DNA of 64,000 bases from Datnioides undecimradiatus (taxonomy: Eukaryota; Chordata; Actinopteri; Lobotiformes; Datnioididae), in assembly GCA_008933995.1 (NCBI GenBank), contig WARS01000033.1, positions 10,430,287-10,494,286 of the forward strand. The letters run 5' to 3'. Below are positions 36,291-47,734 of this stretch, piece after piece. Position 1 is the stretch's first letter; every line of letters starts with the position of its first letter. Made by a program: the position numbers and the translations under genes. The notes beneath the pieces were generated by a model, which was not told where the DNA came from, did no database searches, and saw only the letters and a list, made by a program, of their open reading frames with translations.

Positions 36291-39200
36291 CGCGATCTGA
36301 TCTGTGCGTTTTAATTTAATGTGTGATTGAGAGAGACACTGAGGGCTGCCAGTATCCTAACTAACCACATGGTTTCATGATAATCAGCACTCACTTCAGA
36401 TGCTGGTCTCAGCTCTAACATGATTATCATGTTTAATCCAGTGGTTGGCATTCAGCTGCTGACTCTCATTTCAGTTCTCTCAGTGTAATGTGAGAGCCCT
36501 CACTTCTGCTTAAGTACTCAGGATGGAGTAGTTAACCGAGACACATAATGAAGAGGACACACAGTAGACAGAGAGCTAATATGGGTAGAAAATGTCCAAG
36601 CACAGGACCACCATCAGTGTTCAGAGTGTTTAGTGTACTGCTATTTACATTATGTTGCTATGGTGATAGAGATAGATTAAAAGGTAAGTGGGGATTATAA
36701 TAAAACAGAATAAACCTTTGGTGCAAAAAAAAATATGTGTACTTTAAGAAAACAGCTGTTAGCACATTTCTTTCATTTAAATGTGTGTTTGCAGTGCTGA
36801 CATTTGGCTTTTGGATTCTAACCTACTCATTGCAAGTAGTAGTAGTTATTTATAAGAGGGAAGTAGTCTAATGAGAATTAGAGAATGAACCATTACAAAG
36901 TTTATAGATAAAGACCCCAGTGCTACTTTATGATCAGTGAACAAGTTAGAACATACCAGTGCAAAGGTTCCACTTGTCACAGGACCGAAAGACAATTAAA
37001 CATTAATCTTCATTAATTGGACATGCAGATTAACACATGCTTTAGAGTTAGTCTTTTAACAGCTGCAGAGCAGACTTCAGCACCACACAGTCTCAGGACA
37101 TGGACTCTGTCTGCTGTCATTGTTCACAACTTCACCTCTTTCTGATCCATTCCTTCAGGAGAGGTCAGAGGTCACAGTGAGCTAAAGAGCAGCAGCTAGC
37201 AGGGTCTAGACTTACATTCAAGGACATGTCAGCAAAATGGATGTCTGTGACAGCAAGTCACTTGATGAATGATGATCTCTGTGCTGCTCCCATGCTAAAA
37301 GTTGTCTTTATATTACATAATTGTCCCCAGTGTTTGTTACATTATCCAGTTTCCAGTGATGCATTACTTAACCATGAACATGATCTGTAGAAGTTTTTCA
37401 GGAAATTCTGTTGTGAAAATATACATAATGGAAATCTAAGTTATTATCATTCTACTTTTTGTTATATCCCTGGTCTTCAGTGATTGTGTGTTATTAAAGA
37501 GATGCTGCTTGCAGCTACAGTGCAAACAACTTAGGAACAAAACATCAGAAGCAAAGCAAAGGCAAAATTGACAAACATTATAGATAAAATGGTGATTGAC
37601 TTTTTTCTCCCCCTCAATCTAAAAAATTGCATGAAATTGCTCACAATCTTGTGTATTGCACACATGCATACGAATGTAAGACTAGGTAAACCTTAATATA
37701 TTCAAAAATAAATTCTGTTTCTGTCATCATATGGAAATCTTCCTCGGCACATCATTTCTGTTTACCATGAACACTAAGCAGCAGATGAAGATCAGATTCC
37801 TGCTTATGCTTTGGTAAAAATCACATCCCACTAATTAGCTCTGGATTTGAGCCAAACTCTGTATGCCATCTGCAGTCCTGTCACGATGAACATGGTGCTG
37901 AATGTTTCCTGACCCTTTCCTGCACAGACTGAAACATGCCCCCCCACGCGTTTCAGATTTATGACCGCCTCAACACTTTTGGGCCACGTGGTTTAAGCTC
38001 CGTGGCCGTGATAAATGGCTGCCTTACGACGTCCTGGAGTTTGGTAAAAGGCAAGCAGAAATCATGGGTGGGAAAGGACGCTTGGGAGAAGTGATTTCAT
38101 CTGTTTCTATGGCAGAGCTGTGTAGCAAGGTGATGACAAAACAGGGAGAAGAAGTGGGGAAGGAGGTAAAATCAGGGAGAAAGTAGAGGAGTTGCTGTAG
38201 GATAGAAGGTAAATGTAGACAGAAAAGTGGATGGAGAGTGAAGAGAAAAAGAAGATGGTTTTGAAACAAAGAGAGAAATGAGGGTAAAGTTTGAAGGTTG
38301 TCATGAACAGAGGAGATGTTAAAATGGAAATAGAAGCAAAGTTGAGAGAAAGCAAAGGAAAAAGAAGCTTTGGAGCTGAGAGGAACTCAGCATAAGAGAA
38401 AAACCTGGGAGGAAACTCAGAGGTAGTCTTTGGGGAAGACCGCTATGGTGGACAAGCAAAGAGGACGGAACAGTGAACAAATGCTGTATCATTACCCAGC
38501 AGTGATTAGATTATTCAATGTCCGGAAGGATGGTGCCCTCGAGAAGGTAACGGCCACTGACTCAGATTTGGGCTTCAGGGATGTAGGAATATAAATGCAA
38601 ATTCAGAAAACAGGAGTCTGTATCTTCACAGAACAAAAGAAACATAGAGAGAGAGAAACAGAGACAGGTGCACAAAGACACACCATGCATTTACCCAGCA
38701 CCCCGCCCGCCCCCCCGTCTGAGCAGCCCTATCTACATGCTTTTTATTTTGGGAGGAAATTCACTTTACGCTTGGATACAGTCTACTTAAAGTCCCAGAT
38801 GCTTTTTCTTTTTTTTACTCCCTCTTCTTTTTGAAAAATCCTCTGTCGGAATAAGCTTTCTGCGAGCGACGTTTCCACTGCAGTTGTGACATGAGATTAA
38901 GTTAATCTTTGGCGTGGTGAGGCAGCGGCAGTGGCGGCAGTGTGGTGTTGATGTAAACAGCATTACGATTCACCTCTTCCCCCATTTGGAGCGCTCCATG
39001 GCTGTCTGGGTAATTCCATCTTCTGGGGGCAAACAGCGTGGGGTACCTGCCATGGACGACTATGTGAGCTTACATGGATATGGGCAGATAGAGCGCCACT
39101 GCATGTTGCCCACATGTTGGGGGCAAGAAATTATCTGTTTCAGTGAGTAAGAAGTTCACAGAGCTAAAAGGATTAGACTGGCAAGGAAGGAAGGAAAATA

Positions 39201-40900
39201 TTATACATACACACAGGTGGTGTGGAGGAAAATCCATGACTGTAAAATAATGCCATTACAGCGCTGCAAGATCATTTTTATGTATATGTATCTTATGCAA
39301 AAGAATCTAAACTGTTTCAGTTGTCTGTGGGTGGTTTTGTGCATCATTTGAACAATACTTTGATGTGAAATTGATTCACCAGAGTTAGTCCAAAAACAGG
39401 AAAACACACACAATAGCTACACAAACACGTCTATACAATATCCCCTTCACAGCAGTGCACAGTGCAAATGGAGGACAAATACAGCAAGAATATAATAACA
39501 CATTTGGACGATGATCAGAAAAAGATAGAACTTGTCATATGAACATGAATCAGATGATTGCAGTTAGATGCTTTCAGTTACAAACCTTATAACATCTGTG
39601 CAACTCGAAGACACACATTTGGCCTTGCAGTACATCTTTCAGTCTTACTACACTCATCAACAAAGGCAGGTAGCTTTTTAAAGCTGACAGAATCTCACTG
39701 TAAATATATGCAATATACTCGACCTTCTCAGCATCAAAGTCAGTGACTAGCCGGTGAAAGAGCCAGAATCAACAACTGGTGGAGACCAAACAGGAGATAA
39801 AAGGATGCTGAATTGTATGTGAACAGATGAACTTTACACCAGCTTGTGTGTTTGTCAGTGCATCCTCAAAGTTTCTGAGGATTGATTCGTTTTTGTTTTA
39901 AGCAGTCAACAGAGCTTTTTCTATTTTTTCACACTGGGCAAGTGTAAGCAGGCCTTTTTATGTGTTAGCGCTCTTGAAAAAATTAAGTGATACACGGTGG
40001 CATTACTATAGACCTTGACACTAGCGTGACATTGTTTCTGATTGCTGTTGCTGACCGCAGGCTGTTTGGACTCACATACTCAAAAAGCCTCTCTTCATAC
40101 AGAGGGAGCAAGACACAGCAGAAAAGCTGCAAGAGCAAAGAAGTAATCAAGGAAGCTGGTTTCAGGTTGTGCTTGCAGGGGTCAGCTGGCTAGCGCTGGA
40201 TCTGCCGCATCACCTTACAGACACACATACACACACACACTCACACACACACCAGAAAATAATGGCAGTGGTTCTTGGCAGTTTAGGCCTCAGGCACACT
40301 AACACATAAACCTCCCTTGCATGTTTTAAACAGAATACATTTAACAGCTCTTAGGAAACCTTATGTTATGTTACATAAACATGGACACACTTTCCTACAG
40401 CTTCACTTTACAAGGTACAAATGTGCCTTTGGTGGAAAATGGCTTTTATGTTAACTCCATTACAAGACGCAGCTACATTTCAAAGATATTCAATAGATGA
40501 ATGTTACTTTAAAGTTAAGGTTTTAGCACCTTTTCATACAAATGCAGCTAAAACTGGTTTAATGGGACGTTATGTTCATTTGCTTCCCAGACCTTTTTGT
40601 CACAGAGGACATGGCTTGACACACACAGGTGCTGCTAATAATGTTAGTAATGGCACTCTGGTTCAGTGACATGACCGACACACCTATATGGAACTGAATT
40701 ATCATTAATGTTATTAGTAACACCTGTGTAGCAAGGCACCTTCCCTGCTATGACATGTCAAAGTGTTATGACTGCCGCAAGTGATTTCAGCTCACACTCA
40801 GGAGGGAAATAGCAGACGGTAAAGCAGATGTAAACATAAAACAAAGAAAATACGGATGAGCAGAAATAATAAATTATTTCAACATCTTTTTTTTCTACTC
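36291..40900. other. Gene-free stretch
   Basis: Intergenic. It holds a 400-bp purine-rich tract (38041-38440), an aaggaagg patch (39183-39196) and a CA patch (40220-40250). A somewhat GC-richer complex island spans 38900-39130. Frames of 60-82 codons are scattered and unrecognised. Confidence 0.6.
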
Positions 40901-40910
40901 AAAGAGGAAA

Positions 40911-40913
<3 letters not shown>

Positions 40914-40950
<37 letters not shown>
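40914..40950. repeat. CA microsatellite
   Basis: A pure (AC)18 tract. Confidence 0.97.
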
Positions 40951-40952
<2 letters not shown>

Positions 40953-41047
40953 AATCCTCTGGGGTGTTGCCATAACCTTAACCAAAGCTCAATTCCAGTT
41001 CAAGATGTGTCCCTAAAAGGTTTATACAATAAAAAGTGTGAGCCTAC

Positions 41048-41096
41048 CACACACACACACAGACACACACACCACACACACAGACACACACACACA
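41048..41096. repeat. Imperfect CA microsatellite
   Basis: A CA tract interrupted by GA and CC at several points, 100 bp from the previous CA tract. Confidence 0.93.
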
Positions 41097-42420
41097 TAAA
41101 AGTACATCTTCTCAAACTAGGCCTTTATACATCGGAGAGTATTGTGTGCCTTTAAGCATTCTCTGTCAAGTCGTCACTCCTCCAACAAGCTGAAGAACAT
41201 CATAACACTTTCAAAGGAGTCAAAATAATTGCTGAGGACAAGAGAAAGAGAAGGATTGAGTGGGAGGGAGAGAGACAGACATAGAAAGAGTGACAGAGAA
41301 AAACTATAATAGTAAGTGATCCACAAATAAACATGGCAACATTAAACTTGTCATGAATTATACCTAGTAATTATGGAACAGTATATTTTTCCATTTCAGG
41401 ATGTTGCACCAACCTTCGGCTAATCTCTATATTTTAGAAATGGTGGAACAGTGTTGAATTAATTGTGAATAATTTTAATGCTTACAACTCCTATAATGGC
41501 CAGTAGATAATGGCACTAGCTGTTTTTTTCATTCAACACATTACAGAATTTCATTTTTTGGTCAACAACATTGCCAATGTTTTCCTGGTAAATTTACAAC
41601 TTAAATGGAAATTGGAAATTTCTTTTTTTCCTCTGAATCTCTCCTGAATCTGTTACTGAAACTGTTACTGTACATTACTGTTTATTGTAAACGGAAACAA
41701 TCCAACAATTCATTGTAAAAGACATATTTTAATAACAACAAAAAGATGATTGGGAAGCTATACCATATAGACATCATTCTTAGCAACACCAGTTCAAAAA
41801 AAAAAAAAAAATCAGGCTGTGCCAGTCAACCCTAATTGGTAAACCATGTTTGTCAGATTGACAGTTATCTAAAATGATCTCACTCCGCTGCTGCTTTAAA
41901 ATGTCCCTTTAGAAAAAATATCCGTGGAAAAATTTATGAATCCCAGATTTTGGCTTTTCTTTGGAGTTTTGGCTAATGTTGATGCCTGGAGGGACACTGA
42001 GAAACTGACAGGAAATGTCATGGAAACTGCACAGTTTTGGCGCCCCCATGAGTAACGCCTACTCATACTGCTTGATAAAGCTGAAGCTATGGCCCACTTT
42101 GATGTCCTTATGTTAAATATTGAATGTACATCCATATTTCACTAGCTGGGCCCTAGAACAAGACTGAGGGCAGGATGATAAACATTGCCAGGGAATTTCA
42201 CTTCTCTAATTGCCGAGAGTTAATCTCTCTTTCCCCGCATAGTGCCTTGACCTGAAGTAATGGAGCTGCTCGAGTCCCACAGTAAATATAAATAGGAGGG
42301 TGGGAGGAGGAGAGATGAAGGCAGGAGCAGGAGAGGAGAGAAGTACACAGCACTGTAAAACAATTTAAGCTAGTTTAACTTTAAAACATTTGTTTTCTTT
42401 CTCCCTGAAAATGCTAATTA

Positions 42421-42630
42421 AAGGGTCAGTGTATAGGATTTAGAGACATCTAATGGAGGACATGGAATATAAGTTTCATAATTGTGTTTTTGTTAGTGTA
42501 AAACTATCTGAACATAAAAATGTGCTTTTATTACCACAGAACTTGTTGTAACTATAGAGAAAGCAGAGCCTCCTCCACAGAGTTGGCCATGTCACTGCAG
42601 TCTTTCTTTAGGAGCCCATACCAGACAAAC
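42421..42630. mobile_element. MITE-like fish repeat, truncated or diverged
   Basis: The start aagggtcagtgtataggatt followed by tagagacatctaatgg resembles the terminus of an abundant fish MITE whose ends read agggtcagtgtgtaggattt. The following atggaatataagtttcataa, and later cctcctccacagagttggcc with agcccataccagacaaac, match its interior order. I cannot place the far terminus, so the right boundary is approximate. Confidence 0.5.
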
Positions 42631-43289
42631 ATCTTTCTCCACAGTTGCTGCTATCTTGCTGTATAATCTGATCAAAGGTCGCTTAGAAGCTGCTGTTTAA
42701 ACAACTCATTAGTGACAATGATGAGTGTTCTAGTCAGATTTGCTTTTGTCTTTCCAGACACATTTTTCTCATCTTGAAGGGAGTTTCAGGGTCAGTTCTT
42801 CATTTGCTATGCAGACTTTACAGCATGTATTGTAAGGTTAGAAGGCACTTTCATTTCAGAGCAAAGGCACAGACAAGGCCAACTCACTTGAGGCTGCTCC
42901 CAGTTATATTCAACGTGTGTGGGTAGGAGGTGAAGTGGGTATTAACCTTCATCGTGAGTTAGATTGTTTTCATCATCATCAGGGAAAATAACAATGACTC
43001 AGCCTAGCATAAATAAAAGGAAACACGAGAGGTCACCACCAAACCTTTTTGCAAACCAGAGGAATAAAAAAATTTGATCTCAATACAATGCTGCCTGGCA
43101 TGTCTAACACTCAGACATCTAGTCTGATGAACACTTTTATTTAAAAAGGTTTAGTTCTGAAATGATGTTTGGAAAAAGCTCAAGTATGGTGATACTCTGC
43201 ATCTAAATAAATCAACATTAAATGTGATTGCCCATTCTAATAGTCTTAAATCTCTAAATCTGGTTCACAGATATTAACCCTTGTTTTAG

Positions 43290-43580
43290 AAAATTGCTGA
43301 ATAAAACTGGTGTTTAGCAAATGTTTTCCAAACAGGAGTTAGTGGTGGATTTATTAAGAGCCTATATTCAGCAGCTGTACTTGCAGCAATATACAGTGGC
43401 CAGGTTCATTATAATGAAGCAACTTGTCACCTGCTGTGGCTCACCGATGTGTTTTAAATCATTTTTGGACACCAGTAGAGGTCAATGGTACAGAGGACTA
43501 AGACAACATGCCACACTCCATTGTTGCTTTTGGTTCTAGTCTTTGGTCTAGGGGACAATTGTAAAATGTAGAACGTCGCC
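43290..43580. repeat. Fish interspersed repeat fragment
   Basis: Text such as accagtagaggtcaatggta, cagaggactaagacaacatg and attgtaaaatgtagaacgtc resembles a repeated percomorph sequence recalled in many copies. It has no coding domain; the 72-codon frame inside is incidental. Family not named. Confidence 0.4.
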
Positions 43581-44130
43581 AAACTTATCTTTTAATTTGT
43601 TCTTCCCTTTTTTTTTAAAATTAAATGATGAAATATTGTTTGATTTCACTTGTTCTCATTGCAATATTTTACAGTGAAACAATGGGAGAGAAGAGAAAGG
43701 TAAACGGGGCAAAGAGGGAGAAAAAAATAGAATGATTAAAGAACAAGAATACCTTCAGGAGCTGACTGCGGATATTTGTCTAATTTCATTGGGCGCCAGG
43801 GGCAAAGCTTTTTATTTAAACACCTTTAAGTGCTAATGATGTTTGCATCATTTAAAATATGAAGTGGGACCTATGACACATGCAGCCTACCCCTATTCCA
43901 GCACCTGGGGAGATAAATGCTACACTGCAAAATCTTCCATTTTAACAGGAAATACAGTCTAAAATATCTATAAAAAGATTTCTATTGGATGATATTAAAA
44001 TGGAAAGACTCCTCTTAAGACTGTGTTCAGCTTAAAGTATTATAATTAAATAGAAGAAGAGATTTGGAGAAGAGAAAAAAAACTGAAATAAGACAAACAT
44101 TATTGACCAAGTGAAAATAAATCACACAAG

Positions 44131-44731
44131 ATTACACTGGGGAACACAATTTTTGTTGAGTTAGGTCTGACAGCTGTTTTTAACTAATTTTTGGGTGCAG
44201 AATCCAAAACTGATCTCAGTTTTTCTCTATCACGTCAAGTTTTTGAACTATAGGATCCCCGTTTTCTTAAAACATATGAAAAATACTGTACTTAACAGAT
44301 ATGTGCTTGTTTTATAAAAATTTTCAAATATTGACATACAATGAAATATGAAAGAAACAGGCATGACTGCAATGTTTAACAGTATTATGTTTTTACAAAG
44401 GATATGGCTACTGTAATTATAATTGTGTGCAAGTAGTTAAGGTAAAAATTTACGTTTCTAGCTCTTTCTGGAGTGTTCAACTTGAGGACTATCGCGTTTG
44501 ATGCTCCAACAATAGTCAGCCATCATATGTACACTACTACTACTACTACTACTACTGCTACAGCTAATCAGTGGAATTTTGCTTATCTGGAGGGTAAGCT
44601 GTGGAGAAAAAACTTGACGTGCTAGAAAAAAACTGACTGCAATTTTGGAATCAGCATGCCAATTTTAGTTTTAATCAGCATAAAAATCTAACTCAACAGA
44701 AAATTTTTTAAAAATTGTTCCCCAGTGTAAT
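44131..44731. mobile_element. 601-bp MITE with long terminal inverted repeats
   Basis: The ends attacactggggaaca (44131-44146) and tgttccccagtgtaat (44716-44731) are perfectly inverted over 16 bp. The inversion continues, more diverged, for about 100-120 bp: ttgagttag, aatccaaaactgatctcagt and cacgtcaagttttt on the left have inverted counterparts on the right (for example aacttgacgtgctag at 44611-44625 and ctaactcaac at 44689-44698). No transposase lies inside; an ACT microsatellite does. The superfamily is undecided; TTA...TAA at the edges would allow a TA target duplication. Confidence 0.8.
44533..44556. repeat. ACT trinucleotide microsatellite
   Basis: About eight ACT units inside the MITE. 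Confidence 0.9.
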
Positions 44732-47430
44732 TCATGACTTTTCAAGGTTTTTGAATAAAAAAAATCTATTTTCTTTGGAAACAGAACAGGTCAGTGGGTT
44801 TTAAATTGCTTTAGATTGCAGTAAGTAGCAGTAAATTAGTTGTCAGGACGAGAAAATGTTTTTGGAGTGTATTGCATCTCTGTCAGTACTGTCAGCATTT
44901 GACTGCAGTTTCACAGGGGTCTCCTCATCTATATTCATCTAAAAGCTTTAAAGATTTAAAATGATGAATAATATCCTTCTGAATAATAACATCCAGGCCC
45001 CTTGCCACTGCTTCACTCAGTCTGAAAAAAAGAGGATGAGGAAAGATTTAATGTACTGTCCAGTAAAATCATGTTTTGGCTTATTAGATTAATTACTGAC
45101 ACATTTTGATGAGCTCTGCTCCGACAGATAGACCGAGGATGCATGAATATTCAGCTCTTTTCTGGTACAGAAAAATCCTCATGGGGTGGTTTTATGTTTA
45201 AATAATGACTGCGAAAGAGGAAAAATATCAGAGAATTTGGTTTTTGCCGACGTCTGTCGCCTGTTCCCATGGCGAGATCAGAGGTCAATGTTGATGCACT
45301 TTAAAAGCTTTGGTACATGAACGCTGAACAGTGGTCGGCACAGAGGAGGATCGCTGTCCTTTTGAATTGCAATGACTGTAGTACCAGGGAATGAATGTTA
45401 TCTTGGTCTGTGTCTTTTTTTTCAGCTCTCCTCTCTTCTCACACGGAAGTCAGGTTTTAATGTATGCAGCCAGCACTAGTGACACGACCAGAGCTCATCA
45501 CTTTATATCATTTGTCTTCCTGTGTAGTTCAGTAGTATATTTAATAAGGGATGGGACACATGTAGCTGTCTGTCTGTCCCTACTGAAAGAGCGAGAAAAA
45601 ACCCCTGTGCTCCAGCATGAAAAACAGTTTACAGTTCAACATATAATACTGGATTTCATCTCTTGTCCTTCTGATTATTTTTAGAAGTCATTGAATCTAA
45701 AATCTGTATTTTAATTTCATTTCTAATGTTACTGTGATGTTAAACAAGCCTGTGTGTAGACGATGTACATGTGCAGCTTTGACTCTGGTGGTGATGAGGT
45801 AGTGCTGCCTGGTTTCTTTACGAGTGCAGCCAGGAGGCCTGCGGTGAGCGCCGTCGCTCTGTCAGTGCTGTCCACAGCTTTATGGGACAGGGGTAGATAT
45901 GGAAGCCTGAGAGGCTCATCCAGAGGTCGTTATAGACGTCGTGTGGGAACTCCTTCCCCCTGAGGACAGTGTGTGTGTGTGTGTGTGCAGATGTGTCTTT
46001 ATGCCAGAATGGATGAGGCTCTGGCTCTGAGACAGTGGAGTAGGAAGTAATGCTCTCTTTTCATCACCTGGGGGCTGAACCTCTGAGGACGTGTGTGTGT
46101 GTGTGTATGTGTTCCTACCCCAAAGCCAAAGCCTAGCATCCTGACAGATGTCTGTGTCTCACCTGCTTCAGTGTGATGTTGTCATCCTGAGACAGCTGTT
46201 GGGTCTTTGTTTGACCTCTCTCAGGTTGGCAGGGGCATCAGAGTAAAGAGAAAATGAAAGTCTGTTAGGAAGACAGAAGATGTGTGGAGCAGGAAAGAGA
46301 TACATGATGGATGTGAGCAGCTTGTCTGAAATCATGGTCCCGTGTGTGCACATGTTTCATGAGTGGCTGCAGAAGTCCATTTGCTGGTGTTTTTCTGGTG
46401 GCGCTGGTGTGATTCATTTCCAGAGAAGTATCACTTCACTCAGTAAAGTGGAGGTATTTCAGCTGAGGAGAATAAAACACCTCTGCACAGCGATTGGCTT
46501 TTTTGTATGAAATCATAAAGTGCTTCTCCACTGTCAGTGGCACAGTTGCATCGGTTTCAAGCCTCCAAACATGTAAAATCATGACGGTCCAAATGTCAAT
46601 TGCTGTTGCCTGAAGTAATATCAGTGGAAAAGCTGGTGACAATTTTAGTGTGTTGACTTTTTAGATAAATTTACAGACTGCAGGATATATTCCAAGGATA
46701 ATATAAAACGCTCTGTTGTTTGGACTGTGCTGCTGTTTGTGTCAGCAACTTTCTATATATTTGAACATACAATGTAAAAATTACAACATAACAATGTGTA
46801 TTGATGAGTATGAGTACTTGAGCATTTTTTGTCACTCTAGTCCAGTACACTCCAATCTGTGTTTTTGTGCTGTGCTTGGTACCTTTTTAATATATTTTCT
46901 GCTTTTAAATATGTCACAGAAGTGGCACATGCAAGAAGTGTCCAAGGCCAAGGACATCATCACTAACTGTTGGTCTTTGATGTAGTATTATAGAACTTTA
47001 CAATTGAAATCACTGATTTTTGCAGTCATTAAATCATGAGATGTCACTTAATGTCAAATGTCTATGCATCATCAGATCACACTCTTTGGGTGTTTTGACT
47101 GAGACAGCTGCTCATTTCTCTCTTGCAAGAATACTGATCTTCTACTCACCCTGTCTTCACTTCTCACCACCACCTCTCCTCTATCTTAAGCCCACACAAG
47201 GAGAGAAGAAGATGCCTTTCAGTGTCACAATACTCCCCTGGTCAGTATCTCTCTGACAGTCCCTCTCTGTCAGCGTTGCGGATGCTGCCACCCTGGGATT
47301 CAGCAGGATGGAGGCCAGTTTGCAGCTGACAGCTGCTTGCTCTGCCGTTCACCTCCAGCTGGATGGATTTGCATGGCTTAGGCTGTTAGTTAGTTAAATG
47401 AAGCCCTGAAGGAACGTGAATGAGCTTGCC
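44732..47430. other. Gene-free stretch
   Basis: Intergenic. TG patches lie at 45970-45986 and 46092-46106. A complex island at 45110-45310 contains the octamer-like atgaatatt and GC-richer text. A GC-richer 66-codon frame at 45763-45963 is Arg/Ser-rich but unrecognised. Confidence 0.55.
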
Positions 47431-47431
47431 T

Positions 47432-47734
47432 GCAGCAGTAGCACTCAAAAGCAGCCAATAGAGGAAACTTATCTTCCATTCAGAGAGTAAAAACAGATAG
47501 AGATACTTTCTGCTGTCACCTCTGGGAGCTGGGATAATACAGAAGTGGGGTAGCTAAGAGACGGGACCTGTATGCACAATTAAACAAAACATTTCAACAG
47601 CAGCACTTCACAGCAGCCATTAAAGGAGACTTATCTTCATTTGAGAATCTAACAGAAATAGATTACGCTTGTCGGTTTTGGGACAGGGCAGCGGGGTGAT
47701 TGGACTCGTGCACACAATTACACAAAATGTTCAG
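47432..47734. repeat. Diverged tandem duplication, period about 162 bp
   Basis: Unit A (47432-47595) and unit B (47596-47734) align in order: gcagccaata / gcagccatta, gaaacttatcttccatt / gagacttatcttcattt, aacagatagagata / aacagaaatagatta, and gcacaattaaacaaaacatt / acacaattacacaaaatgtt. Matching words are offset by about 130-162 bp because unit B has internal deletions. Confidence 0.65.
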
